A stretch of DNA of 21,910 bases. Source: CALAED01 sp937891035. GTDB taxonomy: Bacteria; Actinomycetota; Actinomycetes; Streptosporangiales; Streptosporangiaceae. The notes beneath the pieces were generated by a model. It made no database searches. It worked only from the letters and a program-made list of their open reading frames with translations, and was not told where the DNA came from. The stretch is taken from contig DASQSZ010000231.1 in assembly GCA_035642125.1 (NCBI GenBank), forward strand, positions 1 through 21,910, read 5' to 3'. The position numbers were made by a program, and so were the translations under genes. Shown here in pieces: positions 1-6,487 of this stretch (within the stretch, counting starts at the first letter, position 1; every line of letters starts with the position of its first letter).

Positions 1-1692
1 CTTGGCCTTTTCCAGGACCTTGTCGCAGGCGTTGACGACCGCGACGCCGCCGATCGCCAGCGACCGGGACCCGTAGGTGTCGAGGCCCTTGTGCGAGGTG
101 GCGGTGTCGCCGTGCAGAACCTTGACGTCCTCCCACGGCACGCCGAGCTTGTCCGCGACTATCTGCGCCATCGTGGTGTCATGTCCCTGGCCGTGCGGGG
201 AGGTCCCGATCACCGCCTCGACCTTGCCGGTGGCCAGCATCCGTACGCTGGCGTACTCCCAGCCGCCGCCGCCGAAGTTGAGGGAGCCGAGCACCCGGGA
301 CGGGGCGATGCCGCACATCTCGGTGTAGGTCGAGATGCCGATGCCGAGCTGGACCGGGTCGCCACGCTCACGCCGGTCAGCCTGCTCGGCGCGCAGCTTG
401 TCGTACTCGAACGCCTGCAGCGCCTTCTCGGTGGCCGCCTCGTAGTTGCCGGAGTCGTACGTGAGCCCCGCGATGGTCGTGTACGGGAACTCCTCGTGCT
501 TGATCCAGTTGCGCCGCCGTACCTCGATGGGGTCGAGGTTGAGCTCGACGGCCAACTCGTCCATCAGGCGCTCGATGGCGTAGGTCGCCTCGGGCCGGCC
601 GGCGCCGCGGTAGGCGTCGGTCGGGGTCTTGTTGGTGAAGACGCCCGAGCAGGTGAACGACAGCGCGTCCATCTTGTAGATGGCGTTGTACATGAAGGCC
701 CCGAGCAGCGGCACGCCCGGGCCGACCAACCGTAGATAGGCGCCCATGTCGGCGAGCAGCTTGACCCGCAGGCCGCGCAGCTTGCCGTCCCTGTCCGCCG
801 CGATCGCGATGTCTTGGATCTGGTCGCGGCCGTGGTGGACGGTCAGATTGCCCTCGCTGCGCGACTCGGTCCACTTGAGCGGACGGCCGAGCCGGCGGGC
901 GGCGAGCATCAAGACGACCTCTTCCGCGGTGACCCCGATCTTGGAGCCGAAGCCGCCGCCCACGTCGGGCGCGATGACGCGGATCTTCTGCTCCGGGATG
1001 GCGGTGATCACCGACAGCACGGTCCGCAGGATGTGCGGGACCTGCGTGGCCGACCACATCGTGTACTCGTCGCCGACCGGAGCGACGACCACGGCCCGCG
1101 GCTCCATCGCCGACGGGATCAGCCGCTGCTGGATGTAGCGGCGCTCGATGACGACCGGCGCGTCCCGCCACGCGGCCTCGTTGTCGCCCTGCTCGAAGAC
1201 CCAGGTGTAGGTCTTGTTGGTGCCCTTGTCGCCGTGCACGAGGTCGGCGCCCTCCTTGAGGGCCTCCTCCATGTCGAGCACCGGCGGCAGCGGCTCATAG
1301 TCGACCTCGATGGCCTCGAGCGCGTCGGCGGCGGCGTAGCGGTCTCGGGCGACCACGATGGCCACCGGCTCGCCGACGAAGCGGACCTCGTTGATCGCGA
1401 GCGGCAGGTAGTCGGGGTGCACCATGTCCTCGGTGACCGGCCACGCGCACGGCAGCGCGCCCTGCTCGTCGGCGAAGTCCTGGCCGGCGAAGGCGGCGAT
1501 CACGCCGGTGCGCCCCTTGGCGGGACTCACGTCGATGTTGGTGATGCGGGCGTGCGCGTGCGGGCTGCGCAGGAACGCGACATAACACATGCCCGGCAGC
1601 TGGATGTTGTCGGTCCACTGCGTCTTGCCGGTGATCAGCCGGGCGTCCTCGCTGCGCTTGCGCGAGCTGCCGATCTCGGGCGCGGTGGTCAT
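1..1692 (-). CDS. coxL: Form II carbon monoxide dehydrogenase-like large subunit (molybdopterin-binding), 3' end outside window
   Basis: This is the catalytic molybdenum subunit of a xanthine dehydrogenase/CO dehydrogenase-family enzyme, which would pass electrons through the 2Fe-2S subunit to an FAD subunit. About 564 codons are open from the ATG to the window edge; family members are near 780, so the C-terminal third, including the catalytic Glu, is missing. A glycine-rich cofactor motif GGGFGSK lies at residues 245-251. The active-site loop reads AYRGAGR at 360-366, the form II signature, and not AYXCSFR of proven form I CO dehydrogenases. The ATG overlaps the coxS stop as ATGA, so the two are translationally coupled. 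CO as physiological substrate is uncertain for form II enzymes; another aldehyde or heterocycle is possible. Family assignment is firm. Confidence 0.93.
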   Translation of the reverse strand, partial: MTTAPEIGSSRKRSEDARLITGKTQWTDNIQLPGMCYVAFLRSPHAHARITNIDVSPAKGRTGVIAAFAGQDFADEQGALPCAWPVTEDMVHPDYLPLAINEVRFVGEPVAIVVARDRYAAADALEAIEVDYEPLPPVLDMEEALKEGADLVHGDKGTNKTYTWVFEQGDNEAAWRDAPVVIERRYIQQRLIPSAMEPRAVVVAPVGDEYTMWSATQVPHILRTVLSVITAIPEQKIRVIAPDVGGGFGSKIGVTAEEVVLMLAARRLGRPLKWTESRSEGNLTVHHGRDQIQDIAIAADRDGKLRGLRVKLLADMGAYLRLVGPGVPLLGAFMYNAIYKMDALSFTCSGVFTNKTPTDAYRGAGRPEATYAIERLMDELAVELNLDPIEVRRRNWIKHEEFPYTTIAGLTYDSGNYEAATEKALQAFEYDKLRAEQADRRERGDPVQLGIGISTYTEMCGIAPSRVLGSLNFGGGGWEYASVRMLATGKVEAVIGTSPHGQGHDTTMAQIVADKLGVPWEDVKVLHGDTATSHKGLDTYGSRSLAIGGVAVVNACDKVLEKAK

Positions 1693-2177
1693 GATGTCAC
1701 CTCCTTGGCGGCGCCGCGCATGTCGTCGGCGGCCCGCCGGACGGCCCGCACGATGTTCTGGTATCCCGTGCACCGGCACAGGTTGCCTTCGAGCCCTTCC
1801 CTGATCTCATCCTCAGAGGGGTCGGCGTTCTCGCGGAGCAGGTCGAGCGACGCCATGATCATCCCTGGTGTGCAGTATCCGCACTGCAGGGCGTGCTCTT
1901 CGTGGAACGCCTGTTGCATCGGGTGCAGTTGCCCGTCGATGCCGAGGCCCTCGATGGTGGTGATCGCACGGCCGTCGGCCTGAACGGCGAGCACGGAGCA
2001 GCTTTTCACGCTGAGCCCGTCCATAAGAACGGTGCAGGCTCCGCAGTTCGTTGTGTCGCAACCGATGGGGGTGCCAACCTTCCCCAATCGGTCCCGCAGA
2101 TAGTGGACGAGCAGGAGGCGCGGTTCGACGTCGTCCTCATACGTCACACCGTCGACCTCGACCTTGATGCGTGGCAT
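1689..2177 (-). CDS. coxS: CO dehydrogenase-like small subunit, [2Fe-2S] protein
   Basis: The iron-sulfur electron-transfer subunit of a molybdenum hydroxylase, 162 residues, the usual family length. The N-terminal plant-type ferredoxin cluster uses C40, C45, C48 and C60. The C-terminal all-helical cluster uses C99 and C102 (QCGYCTPGM) and C134 and C136 (NLCRCTGY). All eight cysteines are present. The start at MPRIKVEVDG was chosen because GGGAG sits five bases upstream on the coding strand; a start 20 codons earlier has no such site and adds low-complexity sequence. It is the first gene of the operon. No FAD subunit precedes it, which agrees with the S-L-M order of form II clusters rather than M-S-L of form I. 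Confidence 0.95.
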   Translation of the reverse strand: MPRIKVEVDGVTYEDDVEPRLLLVHYLRDRLGKVGTPIGCDTTNCGACTVLMDGLSVKSCSVLAVQADGRAITTIEGLGIDGQLHPMQQAFHEEHALQCGYCTPGMIMASLDLLRENADPSEDEIREGLEGNLCRCTGYQNIVRAVRRAADDMRGAAKEVTS

Positions 2178-2513
2178 TCGATCTCCCAATGAGCGTGGGG
2201 TGGCCCCATGCCAAGAATTCGCTGGGGCGGGTGACACAGGCTCGGCGGCAGGGATGCAACACGGCCCGACTCGGACGCGACCCAGGCTTGGTCATCGCGC
2301 GATGAGCCCCTGACCGGCGCGAATGCGGCGGGGCCCGGGGATCGGGCGATGTTTGGAGTGTTTTCACCGAGGACACACCTCCGTCGTTGGAGGGCGACCC
2401 TACGAAACTATTCCTTGGTCGAACCCTGTACCAGTCCCTCGCGCTTCATTTCCGAGCAAAAGGTGATCAAGCTTCTGTGAAGCACGATTCGTCGGCTCGG
2501 CCTGGGTCGCGCG
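2178..2513. other. Intergenic region upstream of coxS, with palindromes
   Basis: A 336-base gap between the phoD stop and the coxS start, both on the minus strand. It must hold the coxS promoter and any phoD terminator. I found no convincing -35/-10 pair; TAGTTT on the minus strand near 2405-2410 is a possible -10 without a good -35. A perfect 14-base palindrome lies at 2292-2305 and a small hairpin (GCTTC-TGT-GAAGC) at about 2471-2483. No convincing small gene was seen. Confidence 0.6.
2292..2305. promoter_or_regulatory. Perfect 14-bp palindrome upstream of coxS, candidate operator
   Basis: TCATCGCGCGATGA equals its own reverse complement. It lies about 115 bases upstream of the coxS start in the only non-coding region before the operon. 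Dimeric regulators of the TetR, GntR or LysR type bind sites of this shape, but the regulator is not in the window and the site is judged on symmetry and position alone. Confidence 0.35.
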
Positions 2514-4046
2514 CTAGTGCGCCGGCGGCAGCTCGGCGGTGAACAGGACGGCGCCGTCGAGGTCGCGGAGCCGCACGGTCAGCGCCGCCGTTCGCCCGTC
2601 GATGTCGACCTCGCCGAAGAACTGGAAACCGTCGGCTGGGGAGGTGTTGGCGGCCGGCGGTGTCCTTTGGAACCGCACCTGCGGGCCGAAGGTGCCGTCC
2701 AAGGCGTTGGGACCGAAGGCGCCCGCGTTGAGCGGCCCCGTGACGAACTCCCAGAACGGCTCAAAGTCCTGAAATATCGCTTTTGTCGGGTCGTAGAAAT
2801 GCGCCGACGTATAGTGCACATCGGCGGTGAGCCATACCGTGCCCGTGACGCGCCGGTGCTTGATGTGCGCCAGCACCTCGGCGATCTCGCGCTCCCTGCC
2901 CAGCGGAAGGCCGCCGTCGCCCTGCGCCGCCGCCTCGAAGTTCGCGCCGTCCGGCACCACGAGACCGAGGGGCAGATCGTTCGCGATGACCTTCCAGGTG
3001 GCGCGCGAAGCGGCGAGCTCGCGCTTGAGCCAGGCCGTCTGCGCGACGCCGAGCAGCCCCTCGGCCGCCGTCGGCGAGTTGTTCGGGCCGTTCGGGTCCT
3101 TGAAGGTGCGCATGTCCAGCACGAACACATCCAGCAGCGGGCCATGCGAGATCTTGCGGTAGATCGTGTCGCGCGGCGTGATCGGCGTGTACTCATGGAC
3201 CGCTCGGCGGGCCCGGGCGGCCAGCACGTCGATGTTCTTCTCCGTGTAGCGGGCGTCGTCGATGACCTGGCCCGGATACCAGTTGTTGCGCGTCTCGTGG
3301 TCGTCCCACTGGTAGACCATCGGCACGGCCGCGTTGAACGCCCGCAGGTTGGCGTCGAGCAGGTTGTAGCGGAACTGGCCGCGAAACTCGGCGAGGGTCT
3401 CGGCGACCTTGGTTTTCTCTGGCGTGACGATGTTGCGCCAGGTCCGGCCGCCGGGCAGCGTCACGGTCTCGGTGAGCGGGCCGTCGGCGTAGACCAGGTC
3501 GCCGCTGCACAGGAAGAAGTCCGGGTCGAGCGCGGCCATCGCCCGGAAGATCCGGAAGCCGCCGATGTCGGGATTGATGCCCCAGCCCTGCCCGGCCAGG
3601 TCGCCCGACCACACGAACCGTACGTCCCGGTGCCGCGCCGGAGCCGTACGGAACCGGCCGGTGACGGGCGCCGACAGCAGCGAGGCGTCGTCGAGGTCGG
3701 CGAGCCGCACCCGGTAATGCACCGGCTCGTCGGCGAGCAGCCCGCGAAGCAGGGCCTTGCCGGTGAGGTCGGTGGCGGGCGTCAGCACCGGGCCGCGCAG
3801 CGTGCGGGCGCGGGCGAAGTCCGGCCTGGTGCTCACCTCGACGAACATCCGGGCCGGCCGGTCGGCCCTGGCCCACACGACGGCGCTCCGCGCGGTGACG
3901 TCGCCGCTTTGCACGCCGTGGGTGAGCGCGGGCCGGCCGCTCCGCACGAGCGCGGGAGCCGCCGGCGCCGGTCCGCCGAGCAGGGCCGCCCCGCCCCCCG
4001 CCACGATCCCGGTCCGCAGGAAGGTCCGCCGATCCATGGCCGCCAT
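2514..4046 (-). CDS. phoD: PhoD-family alkaline phosphatase/phosphodiesterase, Tat-exported
   Basis: Extracellular metal-dependent (Ca/Fe type) phosphomonoesterase or diesterase of 510 residues that releases phosphate from organic esters. The N-terminus has a twin-arginine signal (DRRTFLR at 5-11, then a small hydrophobic stretch ending near APAAPA). An N-terminal beta-sandwich domain (about 40-135) precedes the metallophosphatase domain. Motifs in order are SGD at 147-149, GDLVYAD 182-188, WDDHE 247-251, DMRTF 311-315, NDLPL 356-360 and ADVHY 408-412, the expected metal-ligand set. The first ATG was chosen because GGGAG lies seven bases upstream; the second ATG, three codons later, would also keep the Tat motif. 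It is a single gene; a possible Pho box lies upstream. Specificity between mono- and diesters cannot be read from sequence. Confidence 0.94.
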   Translation of the reverse strand: MAAMDRRTFLRTGIVAGGGAALLGGPAPAAPALVRSGRPALTHGVQSGDVTARSAVVWARADRPARMFVEVSTRPDFARARTLRGPVLTPATDLTGKALLRGLLADEPVHYRVRLADLDDASLLSAPVTGRFRTAPARHRDVRFVWSGDLAGQGWGINPDIGGFRIFRAMAALDPDFFLCSGDLVYADGPLTETVTLPGGRTWRNIVTPEKTKVAETLAEFRGQFRYNLLDANLRAFNAAVPMVYQWDDHETRNNWYPGQVIDDARYTEKNIDVLAARARRAVHEYTPITPRDTIYRKISHGPLLDVFVLDMRTFKDPNGPNNSPTAAEGLLGVAQTAWLKRELAASRATWKVIANDLPLGLVVPDGANFEAAAQGDGGLPLGREREIAEVLAHIKHRRVTGTVWLTADVHYTSAHFYDPTKAIFQDFEPFWEFVTGPLNAGAFGPNALDGTFGPQVRFQRTPPAANTSPADGFQFFGEVDIDGRTAALTVRLRDLDGAVLFTAELPPAH

Positions 4047-4123
4047 CGCGTTGCTCCCATCTAGCGTCGCCGGCGCCTTGCGCGCCTTGTACGGTACGCC
4101 CGGCGGGCATGCTCGTCAGCGCA

Positions 4124-4152
4124 CGCGAACGGCGCACGACTGGCAGGTGACC
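4124..4152 (-). promoter_or_regulatory. Possible PHO-box direct repeats upstream of phoD
   Basis: Read on the minus strand, GGTCACC (4152-4146) and GTTCGCG (4130-4124) start 22 bases apart, that is two 11-base periods, matching 6/7 and 5/7 of the actinobacterial PhoP repeat GTTCACC. The middle unit (AGTCGTG) matches poorly. They lie about 80-105 bases upstream of the phoD start, a sensible place for activation in phosphate starvation. A TACCGT -10-like box follows at about 4096-4091. This is suggestive only. Confidence 0.35.
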
Positions 4153-4180
4153 GGCGGGGAAAACTGTCGTCCCGATCGGC

Positions 4181-4209
4181 TTGACAACGCTGTGTGATCG
4201 GTGTCTGCT
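4181..4209 (+). promoter_or_regulatory. Promoter of the leader ORF/CDO-like gene, probable leaderless transcription start
   Basis: A perfect TTGACA (-35) is at 4181-4186. A 17-base spacer places the -10 at 4204-4209 (TCTGCT, three of six matches). Seven bases later lies the ATG of the leader ORF at 4217, the position where transcription should begin, so the leader ORF is probably translated from a leaderless mRNA. The nearby TATACC at 4209-4214 looks more like a -10 but would need a 22-base spacer and would start transcription inside the ORF, so it is less likely. Confidence 0.5.
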
Positions 4210-4216
4210 ATACCGC

Positions 4217-4300
4217 ATGCCAGCGCGCTCTTCTTCTCGCGACCACGTGGTGTTCTGCCGCGTGGCCAGCGCGCTGTGTCCTTCGTGTCGCTGTCGCTGA
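4217..4300 (+). CDS. Cysteine-rich leader peptide (putative cysteine-responsive attenuator), 27 aa
   Basis: A short ORF from ATG to TGA encoding 27 residues, with four cysteines (14, 21, 24, 26) clustered towards the end as CPSCRC. The core SRDHVVFCRVASALC resembles the short actinobacterial leader peptides (SRxHVDLCRVASA-type) that precede sulfur and cysteine genes. Three of the four Cys codons are TGT, and there are three consecutive TCT Ser codons, all rare in this GC-rich DNA, which would sharpen ribosome slowing when charged tRNA-Cys is scarce. It has no Shine-Dalgarno but starts where the upstream promoter should initiate. It ends 93 bases before a cysteine-dioxygenase-family gene. Known: Cys-rich leaderless uORFs in mycobacteria regulate downstream genes by cysteine. 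Inferred: the same role here. It is too short for standard gene finders. Confidence 0.72.
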   Translation: MPARSSSRDHVVFCRVASALCPSCRCR

Positions 4301-4393
4301 GCCCGTTCGCTCCGGCGACGTTCCGGCCCTGACCCCTTTCCGGTCGGCGACCCCGCGCTGCCGCGCCGTCGCCTCGCACACGAAGGTCCGTTC
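4301..4393 (+). promoter_or_regulatory. Attenuator spacer between leader ORF and CDO-like gene
   Basis: Ninety-three bases between the leader stop and the next start. The Shine-Dalgarno GAAGG at 4382-4386 lies in GAAGGTC (4382-4388), which can pair with GACCCCTTTC at 4331-4340 as seven base pairs around a three-base bulge. GGTC and GACC at about 4343-4353 offer a small competing hairpin. Ribosome position on the leader could choose between these folds. The pairing was found by eye and no free energy was calculated; no U-rich terminator is visible. Confidence 0.3.
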
Positions 4394-4861
4394 ATGAAGA
4401 TCGATGTCGTCCCCGATATCACCATGCGCGGGAAGGACGACCCGCATGGCCGCGCCGCCGGCCCCCGCCCGCCCACGGTCGGCCAGCTCGCCGGCGCCCT
4501 GCGCGACCTCGCCGGCCGCCGGGCCGACTGGTGGGCGCTCGTCCGCTTCGACCCGGCCCGGCCCAGCCGCGTCCGGCTCGACGCGGACAGCGCCGGCACC
4601 GCCGAGATGTGGCTCACCACCTGGCCGCCTGGCCATCGCGCCGGCCACACCGGGACAGCCGGGCAGGCCGCCGAGGTCAGCGCGCTCATCGCCGGCGAAC
4701 TCGCCGAGGTGACCATCGGCCAGGACGGGGTCACCGAACGGCCCCTGCGGGCCGGCCGCACCTGGGTCCACGGCACCGGAGGCCCGGCCGGCCACGACAC
4801 CCGTGAGCTGCACAACGTCGGCGCAACGTACGCCATCACGTTGCACGCCCGCGCGCGCTGA
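4394..4861 (+). CDS. Cysteine dioxygenase-family cupin with apparently degenerate metal site
   Basis: A 155-residue protein whose layout matches small actinobacterial cysteine dioxygenases: a helical N-part (PTVGQLAGALRDLA, 27-40), WWALVRFDP (46-54), then the cupin core starting EMWLTTWPPGH (71-81) and ending YAITLHARAR. Active relatives carry PGQGxGxHDHG and a later HEVxN or HDVxN, giving three His iron ligands. Here the first region reads PGHRAGHTGTAG (79-90), breaking the HxH pair, and the second RELHN (137-141), with Arg where the third His is expected. It may be a non-catalytic or re-purposed cupin. GAAGG lies seven bases before the ATG. The Cys-rich leader upstream independently links the gene to cysteine. 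The family is inferred from remembered patterns, so ligand alignment needs checking. Confidence 0.72.
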   Translation: MKIDVVPDITMRGKDDPHGRAAGPRPPTVGQLAGALRDLAGRRADWWALVRFDPARPSRVRLDADSAGTAEMWLTTWPPGHRAGHTGTAGQAAEVSALIAGELAEVTIGQDGVTERPLRAGRTWVHGTGGPAGHDTRELHNVGATYAITLHARAR

Positions 4862-4876
4862 CCCTTGCGCGGCGCG

Positions 4877-5089
4877 TCAGCGACGGGAGCGGGTGGCCGC
4901 CCGGACGAAACCGACCACCGCGAAGCCGATCAGCAGGGTCGGCGCGGCGAGCACGACGGGGATCTCATGGCCGGCCAGCGCGGCGCCGCCGAACACGCCG
5001 GCGGCGGACAAGAACAGCAGCCCGGCCAGCAGGGCGGCGGGGTCGAACCGGTGCCGATGCCCGGGCGCGGGACCGTCAGGTCGTGCCAC
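4877..5089 (-). CDS. Small two-helix membrane protein coupled to the PspC gene
   Basis: A 70-residue protein with two predicted transmembrane segments (about 17-38 and 44-63), a His/Arg-containing N-terminus and a strongly basic tail (RAATRSRR), so both ends are probably cytoplasmic. The GTG start is supported by GAGG six bases upstream. Its start lies inside the end of the PspC/toastrack gene (14-base overlap, 5076-5089), so it is almost surely co-translated with it. I do not recognise a named family; by position it belongs to the same envelope-stress module. Its stop lies 15 bases from the convergent CDO-like gene. Confidence 0.75.
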   Translation of the reverse strand: MARPDGPAPGHRHRFDPAALLAGLLFLSAAGVFGGAALAGHEIPVVLAAPTLLIGFAVVGFVRAATRSRR

Positions 5090-6356
5090 GAAGCACCTCT
5101 ACGTCGCCGATCCGGCCGCGGACGAACAGCTCGATCACCGGTGGCCGCTTGCCGACCTTGCCTTCGGCGGGGAGCACGACGTCGACTTTGGCGCCCGGCC
5201 CCGGAGTGACCTTGCCGGCTACGTTGAGGTCGCCAAGCGAGCTGCGGGCGTGCACCTCTGTGGTGACGTCACTCGGCACGGTGACCTTCATCTCGCCGAA
5301 CGACACTTCGGCGTGCACGCGTACCCGCTGCCCGGCGCCCAGCGGCAGCGAGGTCAGGTCGAGATCGCCCTCGCCGATGATGACCCGATAGGAGTGGTCG
5401 GCCTGGACGGTGAGCGGACGCCAGGTGACGTCACCCCAGCGACCGTCCCTGGGCAGTTCACCGATCGCGGACGTGGTGGCGAGAGCGAGGCACAAGACGA
5501 CTCCCAAAAAGACCAGGCCGCGGGCGCGGCCGTACCAGGAGGCGATGATCAGCCCGGCGCCGATTACGGCGAGCCCGGCCGCGATCGCGATGGACACCCT
5601 GGTGGTGTCCGGATGGTGTGACGTGAGCGGGACCGTCAAGGCGCCCGCGCCGAGAGCGGCCAGCAAGGTGAAGGGCGTCAGCCCGGATCCGCCGCGCGGC
5701 GCCGGGTCGCCGGCCGGCGCCGACGGCGGAGGCGGCACCGGCCGGGTCGGCACCGAGTCGGCGGGCAGCGGCTTGGTCGCCGGTGACCGCGCGGTGTCGT
5801 GCCCCGTGGTGTCGTGCCCCGTGGCTGTGAGCGGCGGCCGGTCGAGCGTGGGCAGGTCGGCCATGGTCGCAGGGTCGGGTCCGGGCGCCGCCGGCCGCTC
5901 TTGCTGCCGCAGCGGCATGCCTTGGAACCGTTCGGGGAAGGTGCGCGCCACCTGGACGAGGTCGACCCCGCGGGCGTGCGCGACCAGCAGGGCCAGCGCG
6001 AAAACGGTGAGCACGGTCAACGGCCCGGTGGCGCTGCCGGCGCCCAGGCCGTGACCGAGGACGCTGAAGGCCACGCCGGCCGTGAGCAGCGCCCCGAGCA
6101 TCGCGAGCACGGTGTCCCCGTCGAACCGGCGCCGGAACAGCTGCTCGGCGACCGAGACCGCGTCATCGTCGGCCGGCGTCAACAGGACGGCCGCCACGTA
6201 CAGAAAGATCCCCGAGCCGCCGGACCCGATGGTGAGCACCGCGAGACCGACCCGGAAGATGACGGGATCGACGCGCGTGTACCGGCCGAGGCCGGTGCAC
6301 ACCCCGGCCAGAATGCGGCCGTCGCGCACTCGCACCAATCGCCGGTTCTCGGGCAT
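5076..6356 (-). CDS. PspC-domain membrane protein with C-terminal toastrack (LiaF-like) domain
   Basis: A 426-residue membrane protein. Residues 4-60 form a PspC domain (RRLVRVRDGRILAGVC then a hydrophobic helix). Further transmembrane segments lie near 85-105, 112-128, 228-245, 253-273 and 280-298, separated by a Pro-rich linker (150-225) that contains a duplicated TGHDT. Residues 305-424 are a beta-strand-rich repeat region (SFGEMKVTVPSD, SSLGDLNVAGKV, RGRIGDVEVL) typical of the LiaF/toastrack C-terminus. Such proteins pair with LiaRS/NarL-type two-component systems in envelope-stress sensing, and exactly such a pair is divergently encoded next door. The start at MPENRRLVRV has GGGAG nine bases upstream; the longer open frame overlaps the divergent promoter and was not used. 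Confidence 0.88.
   Translation of the reverse strand: MPENRRLVRVRDGRILAGVCTGLGRYTRVDPVIFRVGLAVLTIGSGGSGIFLYVAAVLLTPADDDAVSVAEQLFRRRFDGDTVLAMLGALLTAGVAFSVLGHGLGAGSATGPLTVLTVFALALLVAHARGVDLVQVARTFPERFQGMPLRQQERPAAPGPDPATMADLPTLDRPPLTATGHDTTGHDTARSPATKPLPADSVPTRPVPPPPSAPAGDPAPRGGSGLTPFTLLAALGAGALTVPLTSHHPDTTRVSIAIAAGLAVIGAGLIIASWYGRARGLVFLGVVLCLALATTSAIGELPRDGRWGDVTWRPLTVQADHSYRVIIGEGDLDLTSLPLGAGQRVRVHAEVSFGEMKVTVPSDVTTEVHARSSLGDLNVAGKVTPGPGAKVDVVLPAEGKVGKRPPVIELFVRGRIGDVEVLRGTT
5794..5823 (-). repeat. In-frame 15-bp tandem duplication in the PspC linker
   Basis: Two perfect adjacent copies of gtgtcgtgccccgtg (5794-5808, 5809-5823) encode TGHDT twice in the Pro/Thr-rich linker of the PspC/toastrack protein. 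Being a multiple of three, the duplication keeps the frame; it is probably a replication slippage product in an unconstrained linker. Confidence 0.85.
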
Positions 6357-6419
6357 GACACCATACTCCCGGCCGCGTCCGGAACCCGATATCCGGGACA
6401 CCCCTGAGTCGGCCCTGAG

Positions 6420-6431
6420 ACCGGGCCCGGT
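6420..6431. promoter_or_regulatory. Palindrome in the divergent PspC/kinase promoter region
   Basis: ACCGGGCCCGGT is a perfect 12-base palindrome in the 131-base gap between the two divergent starts. Two direct CCTGAG copies (6403-6408, 6414-6419), 11 bases apart, lie beside it. The response regulator of this module could bind here and control both arms. Short GC palindromes arise by chance in such DNA, so this rests on position. Confidence 0.3.
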
Positions 6432-6487
6432 AGGTCCGGGGAATGGCCCCGATGCCATTCACCGGCCGCGCGTGTGACCATCCAAGG

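Noticed and set aside
814..1983. Plus-strand open frame (389 codons) opposite coxL/coxS
   Set aside because: It crosses two real genes on the other strand that have family motifs in frame; it has no domain-like sequence.
2517..4064. Long plus-strand open frame (515 codons) opposite phoD
   Set aside because: Arg/Val/Gly-rich shadow frame caused by high GC; the minus strand has complete PhoD motifs, a Tat signal and a ribosome site.
4209..4214. TATACC as the -10 of the leader promoter
   Set aside because: The spacer to TTGACA would be 22 bases and transcription would start inside the leader ORF; the 17-base position gives a leaderless ATG instead.
3193..4839. Minus-strand open frame running through phoD, the leader region and the CDO-like gene
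   Set aside because: The part over phoD is in the wrong frame, and the rest lies opposite a better supported plus-strand gene.
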